A stretch of 64,000 nucleotides of DNA from Gammaproteobacteria bacterium (ex Lamellibrachia satsuma) (GCA_019623805.1 CP053680.1:3946001-4010000), one strand, 5' to 3'. Counted from the stretch's first letter, positions 16,834 through 24,860 are shown. A program made the numbers and translations. Notes: generated by a model not told the origin, from the letters alone.

Positions 16834-17181
16834 ATGGCTGGTGGACCCAGACAAGGCATCCTCTCTCTGACGATCAAGGATAAAAACGCCCTCTATGCCG
16901 CTTACATGCAGTTTGTGAAGAATGGTGGTTTATTCATTCCCACTACAAAGAAGTACAGGTTGGGTGATGAGGTTTTTATGTTGCTGACTCTTATGGAAGA
17001 GGCGGAGCGCATACCCGTGGCCGGAAAGATCATCTGGGTGACCCCGGTTGGTGCCGAGGGAAACCGGGCTGCCGGTATCGGCGTCCAGTTCAGCGATCAG
17101 GATGGGGGTGCCGCCCGCAACAAGATAGAGACCTACCTTGCCGGTGCGCTCAAGTCTGATCGCCCCACACATACGCTTTGA
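16834..17181 (+). CDS. pilZ: PilZ-domain protein
   Basis: A 115-aa single-domain PilZ protein of the type encoded next to holB. In Pseudomonas this orthologue is needed for type IV pilus assembly and does not bind c-di-GMP well. Visible features are the ILSLTIKDKNALYAAYMQFV start, GGLFIPT, and GKIIWVTPVG followed by GIGVQFSD. The canonical RxxxR of c-di-GMP binders is not evident. It is between holB and tatD, the standard order. A GGTTAAG-like site precedes the ATG. Confidence 0.9.
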   Translation: MAGGPRQGILSLTIKDKNALYAAYMQFVKNGGLFIPTTKKYRLGDEVFMLLTLMEEAERIPVAGKIIWVTPVGAEGNRAAGIGVQFSDQDGGAARNKIETYLAGALKSDRPTHTL

Positions 17182-17190
17182 TCTCTTTTC

Positions 17191-17257
17191 GTAGGAGTGG
17201 CGCCCCCGCCGCGATTTCCCCGCCTACAGAGTAACCGCGGCGAGGCGCCGCTCCCAC
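17191..17257. repeat. REP-like palindrome (GTAGGAG...GCGCC type)
   Basis: GTAGGAGTGGCGCCCCCGCC at one end and CGGCGAGGCGCCGCTCCCAC at the other form an imperfect inverted repeat around GATTTCCCCGCCTACAGAG. This resembles the widespread Pseudomonas-type REP, GTGGGAGCGGGC..., often arranged in inverted pairs. It lies between pilZ and tatD, 24 bases before the tatD ATG. Confidence 0.65.
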
Positions 17258-17281
17258 ATTTATTTTTAAGGACAATAACGC

Positions 17282-18061
17282 ATGCTTGTGGATTCCCACT
17301 GTCATCTGGATCGCGTCGATCTGGAGGCCTACGACAACGATTTCAAACGACTGGTGCAGACAACCCTGGATAGTGGGGTTGAGCATATGCTCTGCGTCTC
17401 CATCGATCTGGAATCCTGGCCGGATATGGTCTCGCTGGTTGAGCCCTATCCTGAAATATCCCTCTCGGTCGGAGTGCATCCGAATGACAAGGACCGGCAT
17501 GAGCCGACGGTGGATGAGTTGGTGAGACTGGCACAAACTTCCCGGGTAGTGGCCATCGGAGAGACAGGGCTGGACTACTTTCGAAGCGAAGGGGATCTGA
17601 CGTGGCAGCAGACCCGTTTTCGTAACCACATCCAGGCTTCCAAGGCGTGTGGCAAGCCGCTCATTATCCATACCCGTGCGGCAAAGGCGGATACCATTCG
17701 GATCATGCAGGAGGAGGGTGCCGATCAGGCGGGCGGCGTGATGCACTGTTTTACAGAAGACCTGGAGATGGCCGAACAGGCCCTGGAGATGGGTTTTTAC
17801 ATCTCCTTCTCCGGCATTATCACCTTCAGGAATGCAACGGATCTTCGGGATGTCGCCTCGAAGGTGCCACTGGATCGCCTGTTGGTCGAGACCGATTCTC
17901 CCTACCTTGCACCTGTACCTCACCGGGGCAAGTCGAACCAGCCGCTCTATGTTGCCAGGGTCGCGGAATGCATGGCGGAACTACGGGGTATTTCGGTGGA
18001 CGCCCTGGCAGATCAGACGACGGAAAATTTCTACCGATGTTTTCCTGAAGCTGTCAGGTAA
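17282..18061 (+). CDS. TatD-family metal-dependent hydrolase (YcfH type)
   Basis: A TIM-barrel metallohydrolase; members act as 3'-5' DNA exonucleases or D-aminoacyl-tRNA deacylases. The 259-aa protein shows the metal ligands in order: VDSHCHLD (3-10), GETGLDYF (about 93-100), IIHTRAA (about 126-132), MHCFTED (about 155-161) and ETDSPYLAP (about 203-211). Its place after holB-pilZ is that of E. coli ycfH. It ends 6 bases from the convergent phoR stop, with no terminator between. Confidence 0.92.
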   Translation: MLVDSHCHLDRVDLEAYDNDFKRLVQTTLDSGVEHMLCVSIDLESWPDMVSLVEPYPEISLSVGVHPNDKDRHEPTVDELVRLAQTSRVVAIGETGLDYFRSEGDLTWQQTRFRNHIQASKACGKPLIIHTRAAKADTIRIMQEEGADQAGGVMHCFTEDLEMAEQALEMGFYISFSGIITFRNATDLRDVASKVPLDRLLVETDSPYLAPVPHRGKSNQPLYVARVAECMAELRGISVDALADQTTENFYRCFPEAVR

Positions 18062-18067
18062 CGGGTG

Positions 18068-19399
18068 TTATTTCTTTTGTTTTGCCGGATTGAGCTGACT
18101 TGCATCCAGGGTCATGTCATCAGGAAAACAGCAGCTGAAACAGCTGCCGAAACCCTCTTTACTGATGATGCTGAGGTTGCCTTCGTGTCGATTAATACTA
18201 TGTTTCACGATGGCCAACCCGAGACCGGTTCCCCCTGATTGACGGGAACGTGCTTTGTCCACCCGGTAGAAACGTTCAGTCAGGCGTGGAATGTGCCGTT
18301 GTGGAATACCGGAGCCTGTGTCTGTAACGGTAAAGCAGGCATTATTATCGGCATCCCGTTTCCAGCTGATGGTGATTTTTGTTTTTGGTGGTGTATGCAC
18401 GATGGCATTGAATACGAGGTTTGATAAGGCGCTCTGCAGTTCGTTTTCGGTGCCCACGAGCCAGAGATTCTCATCCACTTCGAACTCCAGTTGATAACCT
18501 CCCTTCTGATTCGCAAGCGCTTTGGCCTGTTCAATAATCGTGGTTAACAGCTCCGGAACAGGAACAGGAGCCTGCTGGGTAATTCTGTTTTCCATCTCTA
18601 GCCTGGAGAGTGTCAGCAGGTCGCTGATGATGATGTTCATCCGCGCTGCCTGTAGGTTCATCAGCTCGAAAGGGCGTTCCTGAAACGGCAGTAGTTCATG
18701 GTCACTGAGGTTTTCAAGAAAGCCGGTGATTACCGTCAAGGGTGTGCGCAATTCATGGGAGACATTGGAAACGAAATCCCGCCGTATCAAATTGAGATGG
18801 AACACCTTGGTGATATCCCGGGCCACGATCAGTCGCTGGCGTTTTTTTCCTCCGAAAGGTGTGAAGCGCATCGAGAGCACCACCGTCTTGTTGGTGGGAG
18901 AGGGAAACTCCAGCGGCTGACTGTAATCCGCGTTTGCGAGGTATTCGTCCAGGTCGGGGTAGTGGACGAGTTCTGTCAGTGCCGCCCCTACATCTCTTGG
19001 CCAGCTGATACCCAGGAGATGGCGTGCGGCGGGATTGGCCCATTCAACCTCTTCAGCAGCATTGAGCAGAACCAGTGCATCCGGTATGACGGATGAGACC
19101 TCTCGAAAGCGTGATGTGAAGCGATGGAGCGTGCGTTTGCGTTTCCGGCTGCGGGTATGCAACCGCTCCAATTCGTCGTAGATCGGCTCCCAAAAACCTA
19201 TCGGTGTGAGAGAAGGTGTACGTTTTCGGGTGACGACGTAGTGGAACAGAAACAGCAGTTGATAGAGGTTTCTCAGCAGATAGAGAGCGGCGCCAACGAC
19301 TAGAGCAGGTGTCAGGGCGTTGAAAATGTAGCCGATGATGCCGCTGAAAAACAGTAATAACCCCAGCAGGCGGATTTCGTAGAGGATTGGCTGAATCAA
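18068..19399 (-). CDS. phoR: Phosphate regulon sensor histidine kinase
   Basis: The 443-aa kinase of the PhoBR system. Two N-terminal membrane helices (about 8-29 and 31-54) are followed by a basic stretch and a PAS domain (about 95-195). Then come HisKA with H215 in VSHELRTPL and an HATPase domain with N-box (about 335), DTGSGIP and GGTGLGLAIVKH. The N-terminus fits PhoR, which senses through the Pst-PhoU complex rather than a periplasmic domain. The start used is TTG at 19399; no earlier start or good ribosome site is seen. A large hairpin separates it from phoB. Confidence 0.9.
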   Translation of the reverse strand: MIQPILYEIRLLGLLLFFSGIIGYIFNALTPALVVGAALYLLRNLYQLLFLFHYVVTRKRTPSLTPIGFWEPIYDELERLHTRSRKRKRTLHRFTSRFREVSSVIPDALVLLNAAEEVEWANPAARHLLGISWPRDVGAALTELVHYPDLDEYLANADYSQPLEFPSPTNKTVVLSMRFTPFGGKKRQRLIVARDITKVFHLNLIRRDFVSNVSHELRTPLTVITGFLENLSDHELLPFQERPFELMNLQAARMNIIISDLLTLSRLEMENRITQQAPVPVPELLTTIIEQAKALANQKGGYQLEFEVDENLWLVGTENELQSALSNLVFNAIVHTPPKTKITISWKRDADNNACFTVTDTGSGIPQRHIPRLTERFYRVDKARSRQSGGTGLGLAIVKHSINRHEGNLSIISKEGFGSCFSCCFPDDMTLDASQLNPAKQKK

Positions 19400-19419
19400 G
19401 TGCTTACCGGGAGGAGGTT

Positions 19420-19467
19420 GTGTTCTATCAATGTGATAATTACGCGATTATCTCGTTGATAGAACAC
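19420..19467 (-). promoter_or_regulatory. 48-base near-perfect hairpin between phoB and phoR
   Basis: GTGTTCTATCAA (19420-19431) pairs perfectly with TTGATAGAACAC (19456-19467). Inside, GATAAT pairs with ATTATC around the loop TACGCG, leaving only two 3-base mismatched segments. It begins 5 bases after the phoB stop and ends 20 bases before the phoR TTG. It could reduce phoR relative to phoB by attenuation or processing, or be an operator-like palindrome. Confidence 0.6.
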
Positions 19468-19472
19468 TAGGG

Positions 19473-20162
19473 TCAATCGGGCATCGAGGAGAATCGATAA
19501 CCCACACTCCGCACGGTCTGCAGCATGGTGTCATGGCCTGAAGGGGAAAGCGCCTTTCTGAGGCGGCGGATATGGACGTCCACGGTTCGCTCCTCCACGT
19601 AGGTTTGGTCGTCCCAGACATGATCAAGAATCCTTGAGCGGCTGTAGGCCCGATCCTGATGGGACATGAAAAATAGCAGCAGTTTATACTCTGCGGGAGA
19701 GAGTTCCAGAGGTTTGTTTTGCACGGTAACCTGGTGTTTGGCCGGGTCGATACGCAATCCATTGCTCTCCAACGGTTTTTCATCACCACCTTTGTTGAAA
19801 CGGCGCAGTACTGCCTTGATTCTTGCGATCAGTTCACGGGGGGAAAAAGGCTTGGTGACGTAGTCGTCCGCCCCGGCTTCGAGTCCATCCACCTTGTCCG
19901 ATTCATCGGCACGGGCAGTAAGAATGATGAGGGGGATGTCGCGGGTTTCCGGTTTCTGTTTCAGTTCCCGGGTCAGTTCAAGACCGGAACGTCCGGGCAG
20001 CATCCAGTCCATCAATATCAGATCCGGCAGCGAATGGGTGAGCGACTGCCTGGCCTCCTGGGCATGCCCGGCCTCATCCACCTCGTAATTCGCCACTTCC
20101 AGTCCGAAGCGAATCATCTCCCGAATTTCCGCTTCGTCCTCTACGATCAATATTCTGGGCAT
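19473..20162 (-). CDS. phoB: Phosphate regulon response regulator
   Basis: OmpR/PhoB-family regulator, 229 aa. The receiver domain has the acidic pair ED at 8-9, phosphoacceptor D52 in LMDWMLPG, and K in VTKPFSPREL. The winged-helix domain (about 130-229) includes ELSPAEYKLL and ERTVDVHIRRLRKAL. High similarity to PhoB throughout, including the closing RSVGYRFS. It is downstream of pstB and upstream of phoR in the same direction. Confidence 0.96.
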   Translation of the reverse strand: MPRILIVEDEAEIREMIRFGLEVANYEVDEAGHAQEARQSLTHSLPDLILMDWMLPGRSGLELTRELKQKPETRDIPLIILTARADESDKVDGLEAGADDYVTKPFSPRELIARIKAVLRRFNKGGDEKPLESNGLRIDPAKHQVTVQNKPLELSPAEYKLLLFFMSHQDRAYSRSRILDHVWDDQTYVEERTVDVHIRRLRKALSPSGHDTMLQTVRSVGYRFSSMPD

Positions 20163-20176
20163 GGCTTTTTATCGTA

Positions 20177-20980
20177 TCAGCCGTAGCGGCCTTCAATATA
20201 GTCTGCAGTTTCTTTGTGACTTGGCGTGACGAATAAATCTTCAGTTGCCGTATGTTCGACCACTTTCCCCATCAACATAAAGATGCACTCTTCACTCGCA
20301 CGCCGTGCCTGGGCCATGTTGTGAGTGACCATGAGGATAGTGTATTCGCCGCGCAGTTCCCAGATCAACTCCTCCACAGCAGCAGTGCCTTTTGGGTCGA
20401 GTGCGGAACAGGGCTCATCCATCAACAAGACGCTGGGCTTTACCGGGAGCAGACGGGCGATGCAGAGTTTTTGCTGCTCCTCAAGGGAAAGCTCCGTGGC
20501 CTTGATATCCAGACGATCCTTTACCTTGTCCCAGAGCAGGACCTGCTTCAGAGCGCCCTCGATGATTTCATCATGATCAGCACTGGAAGACTTCTTGCCC
20601 TTGTTATGGATCTTGTGTCCGAACAGGATGTTTTCCCGAATCGAGATCGGCAGCGGGTTCGGACGCTGGAAGACCATGCCGATCTGCTTGCGCACCTGGA
20701 TCAGTTCGACCCCCGGATCATAGATGTTTTGCTCCATCACCTCTATTGTGCCCTCGGTGCGGACGTATCCCAAGCGCTCGTTGATCCGGTTGACGCTGCG
20801 CAGAAAGGTGGACTTTCCGCAACCGGAAGGGCCGATCATGGAGGTGATCAGGCCCTTGCGGATATTGAGATTGACGTCGAACAGCGCTTGAAAGGTGCCA
20901 TACCAGAGATTGAGATTATCGGTATGGATGGCATATTCGGCGGATGAGTCGTTTATTACTTCGGCGGTGGCAGTGTTCAT
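20177..20980 (-). CDS. pstB: Phosphate ABC transporter ATPase, paralogue A (altered signature motif)
   Basis: ATP-binding subunit of the high-affinity phosphate importer, 267 aa. Walker A GPSGCGKST (50-58), Q-loop Gln at 105 (MVFQRPNP), Walker B with D188-E189 in LLMDEP, D-loop SALDP and switch H220 (MVTH) are all intact. The ABC signature is not: LSGGQ is replaced by LSLEEQ (164-169), confirmed by reading the codons. Normal PstB proteins keep LSGGQQQRLCIARA here. A second pstB, with the opposite pattern of losses, lies 57 bases upstream. The two probably form a heterodimer with PstC and PstA. It is followed by phoB after 14 bases. Confidence 0.93.
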   Translation of the reverse strand: MNTATAEVINDSSAEYAIHTDNLNLWYGTFQALFDVNLNIRKGLITSMIGPSGCGKSTFLRSVNRINERLGYVRTEGTIEVMEQNIYDPGVELIQVRKQIGMVFQRPNPLPISIRENILFGHKIHNKGKKSSSADHDEIIEGALKQVLLWDKVKDRLDIKATELSLEEQQKLCIARLLPVKPSVLLMDEPCSALDPKGTAAVEELIWELRGEYTILMVTHNMAQARRASEECIFMLMGKVVEHTATEDLFVTPSHKETADYIEGRYG

Positions 20981-21037
20981 AGCTTGTTCTCGAAACTGAG
21001 CTGGAGTGAGGGGTCCGATAAAGTCATGTCTGGATAT

Positions 21038-21856
21038 TTACCCAAACTTGCCTTCAATGTAATCCTGGGTCCTCTGGTCTTTCACCTCTCCAGTGAACAG
21101 GTCCTCGGTATCGCCGATCTCCACGCACTGGCCTTCCAGGAAAAAGGCAGTGCGGTCGGCCAGACGCCGGGCCTGCTGTACCAGGTTGGTCACCAGGATG
21201 ATGGTCATCTCTGACTTCAACTCTTTCAATACATCCTCGATGCGCATGGTGGTGACCGGATCCACGGCGATGGAGAACTCATCCAGCATCAACACCTCAG
21301 GTTCCTGGGAGAGGGCGCGGGAGATGGTCAGACGCTGCTGCTGGCCACCGGAGAGCAGGCTGCCGAGGGAGTCCAGACGGTCCTTGACCTCGTCCCAGAG
21401 GGCGGCACGGGTCAGGCAGCGTTCTACGATCACATCAAGCTCCGCCTTATTATTGATACCGCGCAGACGGGGTGAGAGCGCCACATTTTCGTAGATGGTC
21501 AAGGGCAGTCCTACGGGGAGCGGAAAGACAACGCCGATACGGCTGCGCAGGGCATAGACATTTTTCAGTTTGCAGGTATCCAGCCCGTTGAACAGGACAT
21601 CGCCCTCGACGCCCATATTTGAGTCGAAGGTGTTCATGCGGTTCAGAACCTTCAGAAACGAGGTCTTGCCTGCATTGGCGGGACCGATGATGCCGAAGAT
21701 CTCGTGTTCCCGCACATCCAGCGAGACGTTACTCAGGGCCGGTACGTCGCCGTAGCTGATGGTAAGATCCCGGACTTCCATCTTGATTGAGGCTTTGGCC
21801 GGGTTTTCCACTGTGGAGGCGGATTCGCTCAGGGTTTGCTGGGTTGCGCTTACCAT
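21038..21856 (-). CDS. pstB: Phosphate ABC transporter ATPase, paralogue B (altered Q- and H-loops)
   Basis: Second PstB-like subunit, 272 aa, with a 25-residue N-terminal extension. The signature LSGGQQQR (168-175) and Walker A GPANAGKT (58-65) are intact. The Q-loop Gln is replaced by Pro112 (VVFPLPVGLP). Walker B reads MLDEF with Phe194 where Pro is normal, and the switch His is Asn224 (LVTNLVQQ). Such changes usually abolish hydrolysis at the site built from this subunit's Walker motifs. It overlaps pstA by 7 bases. The likely role is the partner half of a heterodimeric PstB pair; a regulatory or phosphate-sensing use is also possible. Confidence 0.88.
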   Translation of the reverse strand: MVSATQQTLSESASTVENPAKASIKMEVRDLTISYGDVPALSNVSLDVREHEIFGIIGPANAGKTSFLKVLNRMNTFDSNMGVEGDVLFNGLDTCKLKNVYALRSRIGVVFPLPVGLPLTIYENVALSPRLRGINNKAELDVIVERCLTRAALWDEVKDRLDSLGSLLSGGQQQRLTISRALSQEPEVLMLDEFSIAVDPVTTMRIEDVLKELKSEMTIILVTNLVQQARRLADRTAFFLEGQCVEIGDTEDLFTGEVKDQRTQDYIEGKFG

Positions 21857-22719
21857 TTCTTTTTGCCTCTCAAATGCATACGGAAGGCGATTGAAACACT
21901 GTTCATAATCAACACCATGGCGATGAGCACCAGGGCCACGCCGTAGGGGAGTTCATCAGGGACGCCGGGGACCTGAGTGGCGACCACGAACAAGTGCAGG
22001 GACATGGCCATGGTCTGATCGAAGACGCTCTGGGGCAGGAAGGGCATGAAGAACACGGCTCCAGTAAACATGATCGGCGCCGTCTCCCCCGCAGTGCGTG
22101 AGACCTCGAGGATGATACCGGTCAGGACGCCGCTTATGGCGTTGGGCAGAACCACCCGGCGGATGGTCTGCCAGCGGGTGGCGCCCATATTCCAGCAAGC
22201 CTCCCGGAAGGCATGGGGGACTGATCGCAGGGATTCCCTGGTGGATACGATTATTATTGGTAGGGTCATCACGGCCAGGGTCAGGCTGGCAGCCAGGATA
22301 CTGGTGCCAAAGCCGAAGAAAATCACGAAGGCTCCCACCCCGAACAGGGCATGCACGATAGAGGGTACGCCTGCCAGGTTGATGATAGCCAGCTGAATGA
22401 TACGGGTAAAAGCATTATCCGGCGCATATTCATTCAGATAGATGGCTGCCGCCACCCCCAGAGGCACGGAGGCAATCAGCGCGACGGCGACGATCCAGAT
22501 AGTGCCCAGCAGGGCTGGGAAAAGACCGCCTTCGGTCATGCCGTTGGTGGGGTCGGTGAACAGGAAGTCGATGGAAATGACGCCCCCACCTTTGTAGACC
22601 AGGGTGGCCAGGATGATGGCCACCGGTACGATCAGGATGATGGTCATCAGTATGAACAGGGTCTTGTAGAGGCTCTGGACCTTTTTGTTTCTTTTGTTGA
22701 GTTCGGATTCTGCAAACAT
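21850..22719 (-). CDS. pstA: Phosphate ABC transporter permease PstA
   Basis: Inner-membrane permease, 289 aa, with about six helices. It has the binding-protein-dependent transport motif around EACWNMGATRWQTIRRVVLPNA (in part), the coupling EAA loop that contacts the ATPase, and the PstA-type N-terminus with a long first helix. PSIVHALFGVGAFVIFF and LPIIIVSTRESLRSVP are typical of the family. It starts 6 bases after pstC ends and overlaps the next pstB. Confidence 0.95.
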   Translation of the reverse strand: MFAESELNKRNKKVQSLYKTLFILMTIILIVPVAIILATLVYKGGGVISIDFLFTDPTNGMTEGGLFPALLGTIWIVAVALIASVPLGVAAAIYLNEYAPDNAFTRIIQLAIINLAGVPSIVHALFGVGAFVIFFGFGTSILAASLTLAVMTLPIIIVSTRESLRSVPHAFREACWNMGATRWQTIRRVVLPNAISGVLTGIILEVSRTAGETAPIMFTGAVFFMPFLPQSVFDQTMAMSLHLFVVATQVPGVPDELPYGVALVLIAMVLIMNSVSIAFRMHLRGKKKW

Positions 22720-22725
22720 CTTGAT

Positions 22726-23658
22726 TTACCCTTTGCGCACGCCGCGGACGACCAGGTCTGCGGTCAGGTTGATCAGGAAGGTAACGACAAACAGGAAGAT
22801 ACCAATGGTGAACAGCACCTTGTAGTGTGGCGATCCAACGGCGGTTTCTCCCAGTTCGGCGGCGATGGTGGCTGTCAGGGCGCGAACCGAGTCGAACAGG
22901 CTACCCGGGATATTCACTGCGTGGCCGGTCGCCATGAGTACTGCCATGGTTTCGCCGAAGCCCCGGCCCACGCCGAGCAGCACTGCGCCGAGCAGGCCAT
23001 TCTTGGCTGCCGGCAGGACGGTCTTGAAGATCACCTGCCAGCGAGTGGCCCCAAGCGCCTCCGCGGCCTCGCGGTAACGGTCGGGCACTGCCTTGAGCGC
23101 ATCCTCTGCTATGGAGGTCATGATGGGTGCTGCCATCAGTCCCAGGATGATTCCTGCGTTGAGCACGTTGAGTCCTACCGGGACATCGAACACATCGATG
23201 ATCAAAGGATTCATGATGGAGAGCCCGATGAAACCCCAGACTACGGAAGGAATAGCCGCCAGCAGCTCGACCAGGATCTTGAGGTACTCACGGGTCTTGC
23301 CGGTGGCGAATTCGCCGATATAAATAGCGGCTCCGAGTGAAAACGGGATGGCCACGATCATTGCCAGCCCGGTGACGCTGGCGGTACCCGCTGCCAGTGC
23401 CAGGATGCCGTACTCCGGGGCATCCTCATCGCTGGGTTCCCAGAATTCCGAGAAGAAGAACTCGCTGAAGGTGAAATCCTCCAGCAGAAAACCGAAGCCT
23501 TCCATGGTGATGAAGGTGAAGATGCCAAGGACAAAGATAATGGCGGAGATGCCTGCGATAAAGACCACTACCTGGACCAGTTTATCGAAATACCAGTCGA
23601 GATTGCGGCTGTCGAATTCCGCTGCTGTTGTTTGTTCTACCGGATTGACTGCAGACAT
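22726..23658 (-). CDS. pstC: Phosphate ABC transporter permease PstC
   Basis: Second permease of the Pst importer, 310 aa, about six helices. EAA loop: REAAEALGATRWQVIFKTVL (about 195-214). LLAAIPSVVWGFIGL (about 133-147) and MAVLMATGHAVNIPGSLF are PstC features. The long soluble segment FTFSEFFFSEFWEPSDEDAP lies after the first helix. The start is one base past the phoU stop context (phoU begins upstream at 24736 and stops at 23660), so the genes are contiguous. Confidence 0.95.
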   Translation of the reverse strand: MSAVNPVEQTTAAEFDSRNLDWYFDKLVQVVVFIAGISAIIFVLGIFTFITMEGFGFLLEDFTFSEFFFSEFWEPSDEDAPEYGILALAAGTASVTGLAMIVAIPFSLGAAIYIGEFATGKTREYLKILVELLAAIPSVVWGFIGLSIMNPLIIDVFDVPVGLNVLNAGIILGLMAAPIMTSIAEDALKAVPDRYREAAEALGATRWQVIFKTVLPAAKNGLLGAVLLGVGRGFGETMAVLMATGHAVNIPGSLFDSVRALTATIAAELGETAVGSPHYKVLFTIGIFLFVVTFLINLTADLVVRGVRKG

Positions 23659-23659
23659 G

Positions 23660-24736
23660 TCAGGAGGCCCCTTCGCCGCGCAGAAGTTCCATCAGATCCT
23701 TGACCTGCAGCGAGATTGCACGGTAAAGATTTTCGAAACCCTGTTCGTCACCGGCCTCAGGCACCGAACCCATATCCCATTCAAGGGCTGTGCAGTGGAA
23801 GGGGATCTCGGGCAGATAGGATGACACATCGCCTTCCAGGCTGACGATGACGTATTGGTCCGATATCGTGCGCTCTGTCAGGTCTGCCAGCGAGGATGGC
23901 TGTACGCCGCTCAGGTTTTGCCCCCGGTTTTCCAGGAAGGAGACCAGGCTGGGATTCAGACTGGCGGCGGGTTGGCGGCCCGCGCTCAGATATTCACCGC
24001 TGTCGGGGTAGTTCCTGCGAGCGATGGCTTCGGCCATCTGGCTTTTGCCGCCGTTGTCCTCGTCGAGGAACAGCACCTTGTAGACCTTGGGCGCCTTCTG
24101 TTCCCCCGTGCTGGCGAAAATCGCATCCTCGCACAGGTTTTTGGCCTGGTCCGCGACCCTTTTCAACTGGGTAAAAACCACGAAAACGGCCAGAATATCC
24201 TTTACCTTGCTGCGATCCTGGTTGGCCATCATTTCGGTATAGATGCTGTCCAGATTGTTTTCCATCTGGTCGGCCAACAGCTTGGTGCTTCTGCCCATCT
24301 CCGCGTTGAGATCGTTGAAGGCGCGGATGGACTGTCGCAACATCAGTTGGGTCTCGCTGGCCATCCGTTCAAGTTCCCTCGCCATGTTGCCCTCGGGCGG
24401 CTTGGACAACTGGGCGGCCTCGCGGGCGATGGTCACTGCATAGTCACCGATGCGTTCCAGTTCCATATTGACCCGGATGACCGAGGAGAGCAGGCGCAGA
24501 TGGCCTCCGCTGGGAAGATGGATTGCGATAAACTTATGACAGATCTGGTCTATTTCGCGCATGGTCCTGTTGATCGGGAGATCGTTCAGGACGGTGGCAT
24601 AAGCCAGTTTTGCATTGCCGGTCTGCAGGGCGTGTACTGCGTTGGTTACCGCAGCCTCGACCAGTTCTGCCTGCTTCTCCACGCGGTTGCGGATTTTATT
24701 GAGGTCATTTTCCAAACGTTCTTCAAGATGGGACAT
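23660..24736 (-). CDS. phoU: PhoU fused to a degenerate low-molecular-weight phosphatase/ArsC-like domain
   Basis: The 358-aa protein is about 120 residues longer than normal PhoU. Residues 1-212 are PhoU: two three-helix bundles with the metal-binding motifs MELERIGDYAV (91-101) and LKRVADQAKN (191-200). Residues 218-358 look like an LMW protein-tyrosine phosphatase/arsenate reductase: KVLFLDEDNGGKSQMAEAI aligns with the family's V-L-F-V-C-x5-R-S-Q-M-A-E, and ALEWDMG matches the later His/Trp-type motif. The catalytic Cys is Asp225 and the P-loop Arg is Lys231, so no phosphatase chemistry is expected. The gene lies first after pstS. The role as negative regulator of PhoR via Pst is known for PhoU; an anion-sensing role of the tail is inference. 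Confidence 0.85.
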   Translation of the reverse strand: MSHLEERLENDLNKIRNRVEKQAELVEAAVTNAVHALQTGNAKLAYATVLNDLPINRTMREIDQICHKFIAIHLPSGGHLRLLSSVIRVNMELERIGDYAVTIAREAAQLSKPPEGNMARELERMASETQLMLRQSIRAFNDLNAEMGRSTKLLADQMENNLDSIYTEMMANQDRSKVKDILAVFVVFTQLKRVADQAKNLCEDAIFASTGEQKAPKVYKVLFLDEDNGGKSQMAEAIARRNYPDSGEYLSAGRQPAASLNPSLVSFLENRGQNLSGVQPSSLADLTERTISDQYVIVSLEGDVSSYLPEIPFHCTALEWDMGSVPEAGDEQGFENLYRAISLQVKDLMELLRGEGAS

Positions 24737-24774
24737 TTGCCGATACTCCGCGCTGGAGGAGAAAAATTGAGCAT

Positions 24775-24860
24775 GTAGGATGTGGTGAGCCTGCGAACCG
24801 CATCGTTCGCGTGATTCCCCGACTCGCCTGATGCGGTTCGCAAGCTCACCAGCATCCTAC
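24775..24860. repeat. 86-base REP-like palindrome between pstS and phoU
   Basis: GTAGGATG, TGGTGAGC, TGCGAACCGCATC are mirrored by GATGCGGTTCGCA, GCTCACC, GCATCCTAC around the centre CGCGTGATTCCCCGACTCGCC. The outer GTAGGA/TCCTAC ends are shared with the elements at 17191 and 56797. Placed after pstS and before phoU, its transcript would form a strong hairpin able to protect pstS mRNA. Confidence 0.7.

Noticed and set aside
20177..21856. One of the two pstB genes being a pseudogene
   Set aside because: Both frames are full length, keep Walker A and overlap or closely adjoin neighbours; the losses are point changes in complementary motifs rather than decay.
22351..23340. 329-codon plus-strand frame
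   Set aside because: Antisense of pstA and pstC; composition (His, Gln, Asp, Gly) is that of a shadow frame.
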